NCBI GenBank assembly: GCA_034766995.1
Contig: CM068318.1
Coordinates: 40,034,456 to 40,098,455, forward strand
Direction of reading: 5' to 3'
From: Acanthacorydalis orientalis
Lineage: Eukaryota > Arthropoda > Insecta > Megaloptera > Corydalidae
DNA length: 64,000 bases
This document shows, one piece after another, positions 57,303-64,000 of this stretch. Numbering within the stretch: position 1 is the stretch's first letter; each line of letters starts with the position of its first letter. A program made the position numbers and the translations under genes. The notes under the pieces were generated by a model, which worked only from the letters and a program-made list of their open reading frames with translations, searched no databases and was not told the DNA's origin.

Positions 57303-57936
57303 CAAATGGACCCTCTCCAAGGCTGCGAGGCGGAAGTTGATCCACCTCGAGATCCACCTGTGAGTTGTGTCCACCTCTTCTCCCGCGATAGTGATACTCA
57401 AATACAATGCAACACAATCTCAACTCAGTGCAGCTCAGTACAACAGCTCAACACTTCAGTAAACATGTCAGTGCCGCAAGTGCTAAAAAAACAATGCCCT
57501 ACATGTGCTACTGTGCAGTGATGCTCAACACATAAAACATTCCAGACAATCAACCTGCGACTCGTGGTAGCATTTCCAGGTCAAGGCCTTGAGACCCAGT
57601 TTAAATAAGTTAGTTAAGTTAGGTTAAGTTAGTTAAGTTAGGTTAAGACTCTGTTTTGTGTTCTGTTCTATCATTGTAACTGTCTTGTACTGTCTGTACC
57701 GTTCATCAGTATTCTGTATGCAACATCCATTCCTTCTGTTTTTTTGAAAAAAATTTCCGGACTCCAGCTTTCAAACCACTCCTCATACACACTTCCTGAA
57801 CTACGACTCTCCTTTAAAAACCAATTCAAAAGCTACGGCTAAGACTCCGGACCTAATCTCAACTTCCATTCAACACACAGTAATACGGCATTGTATATGT
57901 AATCTCAACATAATAAAATAATTTTTGATTTTGATT
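57303..57936 (+). mobile_element. Retroelement insertion with (TTTTGA)n tail
   Basis: A 634-bp segment between two identical 12-bp direct repeats inside a mariner gene, less AT-rich than the surroundings and ending TTTTTGATTTTGATTTTGA. Duplication plus a simple-repeat tail indicate insertion by target-primed reverse transcription, from either the 3' end of a LINE or a SINE. No RT motif was recognised in it. A 19-bp unit containing TTAGG is exactly duplicated at 57609-57646. Confidence 0.8.
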
Positions 57937-57948
57937 TTGAGTGAATGA
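57937..57948. repeat. 12-bp target-site duplication, right
   Basis: TTGAGTGAATGA. The right copy keeps the mariner frame (VNEFKRGR). Confidence 0.88.
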
Positions 57949-58850
57949 ATTTAAACGTGGCAGAACGTGCATCGAAGATACACCACACTCAGGAGGCTGG
58001 AGAACAGCTGTCACGCAAGAAATTGTTGCTAAAGTCCATGATGTTTTTTTCAGAACGATAAGTAAAACTGAGTGAGATAGCAGATATCATAGGCGTCTCA
58101 ACTGAGCAAACACATTTCATTTTGCATAATGATTTGTGTATGAAAAAACTTTCCAGAAGATGTGTGCCGCGTTTGCTCACTGCAGAGCAAAATCGAGTTC
58201 ATACGCGAAGATCATCCGACTTCTTGGGACTGTTTAAGAAGAATCCAATGAATTTCATGTAGCGTTTTGGACCATGGATGAAAATTTGATTCATCATTAC
58301 ACAGGAGAACCGAAAATGCAATCATAACAGTGGACTGAACATGGTGAAACAGCTCCAAAGAAGACACAAACCGTTCACTAGGCTAGAAAGGTGATGGTGT
58401 TAGATTTCTGAGATGTGAAAGGAATTCCCTTGATCGACTATCTTTAAAAGGGAAAAATAGTTAGTGGCTAATATTACACAGCACTTTTAGAGTAGTTGAA
58501 AGCAGAGATCGTGGAAGAACGTCTCGGAATGATGAAGAAAATAGTGTTATTTCATAATGACAATGTATTGGTTCATTCAAGAGCTACCTCTCAGCAAAAA
58601 AGTGGCAGAATTGAAGTTTGAAATCATTTCACATTCATCTGATTCGGTTCTCTTGGATTTGCTCCTTTGAACTGTTCTTAAAACTGAAAATTTTCCTGCC
58701 TGGAAAGCGATTTGGGTCGACTGAAGATGCGATAGAGGACATAAACGGCTATTTTGAGGACTTTTAAATGTAGCTCACTGGAGAAACTTTGGGTAAGTAT
58801 ATTGACATTAGAGAGGATTATGTCGAAAAATTAAATACACCCTGTTTATA

Positions 58851-59559
58851 ATGATAAAAATAAAGATAGCAAAATCATAAAAAATATTTTTCTTAGCATG
58901 CTCTATCAAAATAATTATTGTTTTGAATTCAGATGTCGGGATGAATGATTTTTCTTCCCTGACACCAAACATCTTACGGACTGAGGGTTCAGTCCAATGA
59001 CGCCCTTTTCTTGAGTGTACGTACTACCATGCCTGTTTTTATGGGAATAATATTAACGATTTTACAGATTATTGAATACTTTATTCACATGCACTGAGCT
59101 GAATGTATTCACGCACGATATAATCGGTCATACTCTGATGATGTTCACTGATACACTGATAGTCGAATTTCTTTTAGAACCATTTGTCGCGTTTTCAATG
59201 TTTTATTTAGAATCCAGAATTCCCAACACTCTACCGTTTATCAATATATCATTAATAATTAATTAATTATAAAAAATATTTGTTTTAAATATAGATTTTT
59301 AATTATAAAATGAATCCTTAAAATCTGTAAAAAAACATTTATTGAGTTTGATTTTTCAATTTGTCTTTTCAAGTGTCTATTTGATCTATGTTAAAAAAAC
59401 ATACAGTAAAGAACTACTTACTTTTACCAGTTATCTAAATATTTACATTACATTTTGATGTGAAGATAATCGGTTTCAAATCTAATTACAATATAGACAT
59501 TGCATAGAAATCGTAATACCATAATTAGTCTTATGCATGCAAAATCACGAGGTGAATAT
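58851..59559. other. AT-rich intergenic sequence
   Basis: A short perfect hairpin GGACTGAGGGTTCAGTCC lies at 58979-58996. Otherwise nothing recognised. The 64-codon frame at 59072 has no similarity. Confidence 0.3.
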
Positions 59560-59990
59560 AGCAAAATTGGATAGATATAGTAGTACAAATCTAGCAGTGC
59601 TTTAGTTTTAGATAACGTCGTATGCCTCTCACCACACCGTCACAGTCCAGACATAATCTATCTTTAGCGAAATAGTTAGAAACTTAGTTAATTACAAAAC
59701 GGGGGAATATAATTAATGTCGGTTGAACGGTTTTGAGTGTCAGGTAAGCCGGCGACATCATCACTAAGTACTGTCAGATTCAGTCAGTTCAATGAACGAG
59801 ACTTTGAATTAGGTGTACACACTAACATTAAATTAATGCGGTGTTTCGATTATGAGAACCAGTGTGTTTCGCGCGAACGTCTGAATAAATAAATAAATTA
59901 CGTGTATTCGTTTTCGTTTCGCTGCAACAAGCCATGTTTGTTAATTAATTCGCGTTAAATCGAAAATTCAATCAAACTTCTCGAAACGAA
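59560..59990. other. GC-balanced island of unknown nature
   Basis: Complex sequence with CG dinucleotides, several TAATTAA-type homeodomain-like motifs and a splice-donor-like CAGGTAAGCC near 59741. No protein similarity or transposon signature. A candidate for regulatory DNA or a non-coding exon. Confidence 0.3.
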
Positions 59991-60216
59991 AATATTTCCA
60001 AATTGCTAGAACAACTCGACTGTAGGTGTTTACATGATCTGTACTTTTTTTTGTATTATTATATTTATAGATTCTGGAAAAGTAAGGGATTCTCAAAAAT
60101 GATGAATTGATTTAAGGCATTAGTATAAAATATATTGAAACAATTTTTATTTATTTCGGTATGACAACATTCGAAATTTTAAATTCACAATGATTTATTT
60201 TTCTTGTATGTATTCT

Positions 60217-60219
<3 letters not shown>

Positions 60220-60299
<80 letters not shown>

Positions 60300-60311
60300 A
60301 CATATATATAC

Positions 60312-60358
<47 letters not shown>
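60220..60358. repeat. Interrupted (TA)n tract
   Basis: TA repeats with ATACAGATA occurring twice (60260-60268 and 60308-60316) and ATGTATACATA between, making the tract partly a two-unit repeat. Confidence 0.95.
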
Positions 60359-60479
60359 GTATATTCCAGGGTGAAAGGCGAGTTGTATAAATTTTATGAA
60401 AATTGATTTTCACATATTATTTTGCAGTTTTTTTCTATTCAGTTTTTTGAAAAAAAAATATTAAAAAGAAAACATACAT

Positions 60480-61127
60480 ATTAAAACGGAGTAGAACACT
60501 ACACATATTGTATATCAAGTTCTGAAGATGAAAATGAAAGTATACTACAAGGTCATCAAAATGAAATTGCTGCAGACGGAACCAGTTGGGAAAAAATACA
60601 CGAAGGGTCTAGTCATGGAAGATTATCTATTATATACCTCATAATATTTTCAAAGATATACCCGGTCTAACAGGATATGCCAAAAAAATATTGTGAAAGG
60701 TAAATTTATGTTTCAACTAGCAGATGAACTTGTCACTGAAAATGCCGTTGAAAATGTAAAACCAGGGATGGAATCACGAGAAGCTAATGTACAAACAACT
60801 TCAAAGAGCTCACTTTGTTCACGCAAATGGTTTCAAATAAGGTACTGTAATAATAATAATACTACCACCATTTGTATAATATCTGTAAAAAATATGTATG
60901 CGGAAAATCCACTCAAAAGAAAAACTACGTTTGTAAGAAATGTGACAAATTATAACTCTTTATACCTAATAATTTACTTTATACTATAAAAATAACAACT
61001 TTGAAATGAAAATTTATTTTAATTTTTTTTACCAAAGCATATATTCTTTATTATACTTATTATTCTTATTGATGTGTAAGTGATAAAATGTGGCAATCCT
61101 CATTTAGGGAACATGGTCTCAAATGGG
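60480..61127 (+). mobile_element. Internally deleted piggyBac element
   Basis: An acidic N-terminal segment (SSSEDENESILQGHQNEIAA, DGTSWEKI, then NIFKDIPGLTGYAKK) is joined directly to the C-terminal part of the transposase. The right end reads ACATGGTCTCAAATGGG followed by TTAA at 61128-61131, as expected for piggyBac. The central catalytic domain with its Asp residues is deleted. The left end and its TTAA were not identified. Confidence 0.75.
60693..60955 (+). pseudogene. piggyBac transposase C-terminal part with frameshift
   Basis: The frame from 60693 reads KGKFMFQLADELVTENAVEN then SRKWFQIRYCNNNNTTTICI. After a shift near 60880 it continues ICKKYVCGKSTQKKNYVCKK and CDKL to the stop at 60953-60955. 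The paired CxxC/CxxxC cysteines are the C-terminal cysteine-rich domain that binds the transposon ends in piggyBac. The first four residues before KFMFQLADEL correspond to the helix following the catalytic core. One-base shift and loss of the core make it non-functional. Confidence 0.78.
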
Positions 61128-61131
61128 TTAA

Positions 61132-62159
61132 TATGTAATACCAAAAATGTACTACATAACATGGAATTCCTTTTGTAAGAAACTAATAAGTCAATAAATA
61201 TAAAAATTTTCTATTATTACGAATGTTTTAAAGACCAGTCATTTTGACTGGTTTTGGTAGAAATAGTGTCGTCTTAACTGTCGGTAGTTCTAGTATTAAA
61301 AACCATTTGACCAACTTTTTTGATGAAAAACAGTACAGCTTTTACGAACAAGGAATCCAGTAGCTGCCTGAATATTGGAAAATAATTGCAGAAAACGATA
61401 GTGAATACATAATTGATTAATAAAAACTTTTTCTGTGAAAAATAATCACCTTTCAAATCGTATAGGAACTATTATATATATATATATGTATATATATAAT
61501 ATATATATATATACATATATAATTTTTTGATGAAAAATGTTCAACAAATCATTATTAATAATTTTCGTTTTTTTATTATTATCATTTCGTTTGATGATTT
61601 CTACCATATCTTCAGATTCCCAAAGTACAGAAAAGCATGCATAAGTCTCAATCAAAACGATCTACAATAATTTATTTAACATAGTTTAACAGAAAAATAT
61701 TTCATGGTTTGTGTCATAAAAAAACAAGTCATCTGTGTCAAATGAATTTAGCTAGTGTCGAAACTGCATCGTGACCCAAATATCTGTTTTACTGAAAAAT
61801 ATACTCAGAGTCATAATCTATATTTATTGAAACTAATTATTGAATGTATAATTACTGGAAAGAAACAGAATTAAAGATAAAAAATGACCCGGTTGCATAA
61901 ATTTTAAAATGTTGAATGACAATTAATTACTGTACTTAATTTAGCTAAACAGTAAACTGTTTTTATGTACAAAGAAATAAAACAAAAATAAACGCACAGG
62001 AACACCAGTTTAAAACGAAACGAGAATAATTTTCTCCTGTTTAAGAGAACGATTAATGTAATAATCATAAATAACGACCATAATTATAAATTCTTATTTC
62101 TTATATATTCTTATAATTAATCCTGTGAAAAAAGTCACATTGTAGTAACCGTACGTGCA
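61132..62159. other. AT-rich intergenic sequence with a TA tract
   Basis: TA repeat at 61470-61520 with symmetrical GTATATATAATATATATATATAC. No gene supported. Confidence 0.35.
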
Positions 62160-62560
62160 ACTTAATTGTGATATAGTGAGTAACACAGCATTTTACTCAA
62201 TTAAAACACATTTAATTCAGTTACTTATAAACTACTTACATAAATACTGTCCTTATAAGGGTCTAATCCGTATTTAATGAGATATAAACTATAAGATCGT
62301 AGAGCGTGGCATAGACCGACAAAGAAGTTTTAATCTTTTTAAGTACACTTATTCAGTATTGTTTTTAAGTACAGTGTCACTGATAAATCGTCGTAATCGG
62401 ATAGTTTCGCATCTAATGGAAAACTGAAGTGGATAAAAGATAACAATTTCAATTATTGTTACCGCGAAAGATCGATTGACGCAAGTATTATCCGCACACC
62501 TGCGTCGCTCCTCAAACTTAATAATAACATTAAAACTGAGAAAATCTCAGTGTATAAATG
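62160..62560. other. GC-balanced patch of unknown nature
   Basis: Somewhat less AT-rich than its surroundings with CG dinucleotides (62460-62515). No coding or transposon signature. Confidence 0.25.
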
Positions 62561-62909
62561 TTTTACCTCTCGGTTCTCCAAGGTAAATATTTTGAGTAAT
62601 CGCTTCAGTATTTTAAGGTTTAATTAGATTCATTTTCGAACTATTTACATAATAGCAAAAATTGAGTTAAACTTGTCAAGCATGTAAAATTTCATTATTG
62701 TTGGTTTGTATGGAATACAGAACTATAATTGTAATAAATTGTTTATTTGAAAATTCTTCGAACTAAATTGTAATTCAAATCTTATTTGACAGAAAAAACG
62801 ATTGCTTTTTCCAAGAAATTTATCAATTAATAATATTTTATTTGAATGAATTTATACATGAAACATTTTAATAATTATAAATACTTTTAATAAATAACAT
62901 TCAATATAG

Positions 62910-62944
<35 letters not shown>

Positions 62945-63426
62945 CTTTACATAAACCTGAAACTCTATAAATTAAAACCAAGCAGAATCAATTTGGATAC
63001 AAAAATTTATTTCTTTACAGGAGACAAATTATCAGTTGTAGGACTCAAAAACAGAAATAACTTATTATTATTTAAATAACAGAAATACGTCATTAGGAAA
63101 AAGGTTTGAAAAAAATTCTTTTCTTTTGATTCTGTTATACCGTTCATTGTTTTTTCTATGCTTACATCAGATGTTTTCTATATACATAAAATCTTTAATG
63201 CTTTGCATTCAAAGTCGCTTGAAAATAATTTAAGTACTCTAGTTGAAAATTTAATTAAATTGGTTTTAATACTTTTAATAATTTTGAATATTAAAAAGCC
63301 TAACTGTCTAACAATATTCCCATAGTAAGTTAATAATTACTGACTACTTCATAATCATTAGATTTCTCGGTACTAACACAAAATTCTATGTATAACAATA
63401 CTAACCAAAGAAGGAATATTTATATT
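62561..63426. other. AT-rich intergenic sequence
   Basis: Contains a (TA)n tract at 62914-62942. Nothing else recognised. Confidence 0.35.
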
Positions 63427-63436
63427 TATGTACACA

Positions 63437-63502
<66 letters not shown>

Positions 63503-63554
63503 AGAAGGACAGAATGATATATATATATATAGATAAAGAGAGAGAGAGAGAGAA
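63427..63554. repeat. (TA)n tracts with a (GA)n tail
   Basis: TA repeat with ATAAATA interruptions, then AAGAAGGACAGAATG, TA again, and GAGAGAGAGAG at 63537-63553. Confidence 0.93.
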
Positions 63555-63834
63555 GTATGATAATTTTAAATATAATAAAAAACAATATAAGTCAAAATTC
63601 CAACCATATATGGTTGTCTTTTGTAAAAAATAAAAATACATTACGAGTACTTATTATTTTTCAGAGGTAGCATTTCCTGTTATCGTTTTATAATTTATTT
63701 ATTACTGTTTAATGAACATTTTTTATACTACTGTAATTAATTTAAAAAATTTTATCCTTGTTGTTTTAAATAATATGACTGAAGAAACAAACCAGATAGC
63801 AGCTAGTTTAGTTAGAACTCAGAGCTAATGTGTT

Positions 63835-64000
63835 CGGCTGGTAGGAAAATAATTGTGGTTCTTGTTTTCTGAATTTTAATCTTAGTTTTCTGAATGAAAG
63901 TGTCATTTCATCGTGATCATGTTAGTTTCATTTAAAAGTGTATTTTCCGGTCTGTATTCTGGTAAAATCGACTTCGGTTTTATTATCAGTTTTGTTTCAA
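63835..64000 (+). mobile_element. Mariner family B, left end running out of the window
   Basis: GGCTGGTAGGAAAATAATTG followed by a 5' untranslated region colinear with 14036-14220 (TTTCATCGTGATCATGTTAG, TCGACTTCGGTTTTATTATC). The start codon and coding region would lie beyond the window. Confidence 0.88.

Larger units (their letters stand above)
56984..58850 (+). mobile_element. Irritans-subfamily mariner relic, interrupted at 57303-57936
   Basis: Left-end-like GACGAGGGCGGTTTGAAGAG at 56984. An ATG at 57165 (MDKIGIRDLM) begins the N-terminal domain. Past the insertion the same frame continues VNEFKRGRTCIEDTPHSGG. Later blocks are TMDENLIHHYTGEPKMQS (first Asp), ETAPKKTQTVH, ARKVMVLDF*DVKGIPLIDY, YYTALLE*LKAEIVEERLGM, KKIVLFHNDNVLVHS (second Asp), DSVLLDLLL (third Asp region) and EDYVEK at the C-terminus. 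The block set matches Himar1-like irritans mariners. Many stops. The right terminal repeat was not found. Confidence 0.88.

Noticed and set aside
57181..57521. Frames on both strands inside the nested retroelement
   Set aside because: Both cross the insertion border or lack any recognised domain. They do not support a gene.
58979..58996. Perfect 7-bp stem hairpin as a terminator or RNA element
   Set aside because: A single short hairpin in eukaryotic intergenic DNA is not informative. No conserved RNA family pattern around it.

Overview
The window reads as a gene-poor, very AT-rich stretch of an arthropod nuclear genome, most likely an insect. The evidence is the transposon repertoire: several mariner subfamilies, piggyBac, a Tc1-like element, Tc1/mariner relatives of the arthropod group with a DUF4817-type N-terminus, and I/R1-, RTE- and Jockey/CR1-like LINE fragments. 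There is no bacterial gene organisation. An AT-rich hymenopteran or similar insect would fit, but the species cannot be fixed from sequence alone. I recognise no ordinary host protein gene, tRNA, rRNA or CRISPR array. Most open frames are translations of (TA)n microsatellites.

Layout. 0-8 kb: AT-rich filler, a 78-bp mariner-end relic, a LINE relic, a DUF4817-type relic and an irritans-like mariner relic. 8.5-9.9 kb: a full-length but decayed cecropia-type mariner ('family A'). 10.7-11.1 kb: a TA-rich tandem array. 14-15.5 kb: two deletion derivatives of a second cecropia-type mariner ('family B'). 16.6-18.9 kb: two further mariners back to back in one TA tract. The second has perfect terminal repeats and the best-preserved coding frame of the window, with an in-frame internal deletion. 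18.9-29 kb: a MITE, a roughly 300-bp tandem repeat, a short piggyBac derivative, a 700-bp terminal-inverted-repeat element, a LINE relic, a second MITE copy and a five-unit TA-separated array. 29-33.8 kb: a Tc1-like relic, a DUF4817-type relic and a 21-bp pyrimidine-rich minisatellite. 38-42.5 kb: piggyBac and mariner relics, partly nested, and a third MITE copy. 44-46 kb: family A and RTE relics. 49.3-50.9 kb: a family A/family B mosaic. 52 kb: a 5'-truncated LINE tail with a clean 14-bp target-site duplication. 54-55 kb: a DUF4817-type relic. 57-58.9 kb: an irritans mariner interrupted by a retroelement with a 12-bp duplication. 60.5-61.1 kb: an internally deleted piggyBac. 63.8 kb to the end: the start of another family B copy.

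Between these lie about 40 (TA)n tracts and several islands of complex, less AT-rich sequence (about 7.4, 15.8, 19.4, 31.3, 43.7, 48.7, 59.8 and 62.3 kb). The islands are the best candidates for host regulatory DNA or non-coding exons, but nothing in them proves a function.

The main patterns worth checking are these. Three family A copies share loss of the third catalytic aspartate (Asp to Val). Four family B loci share one internal-deletion junction that keeps the N-terminal DNA-binding region and removes the catalytic domain. An internally deleted mariner keeps a continuous reading frame and perfect ends. A three-copy MITE family is present. Transposon ends repeatedly abut (TA)n tracts.
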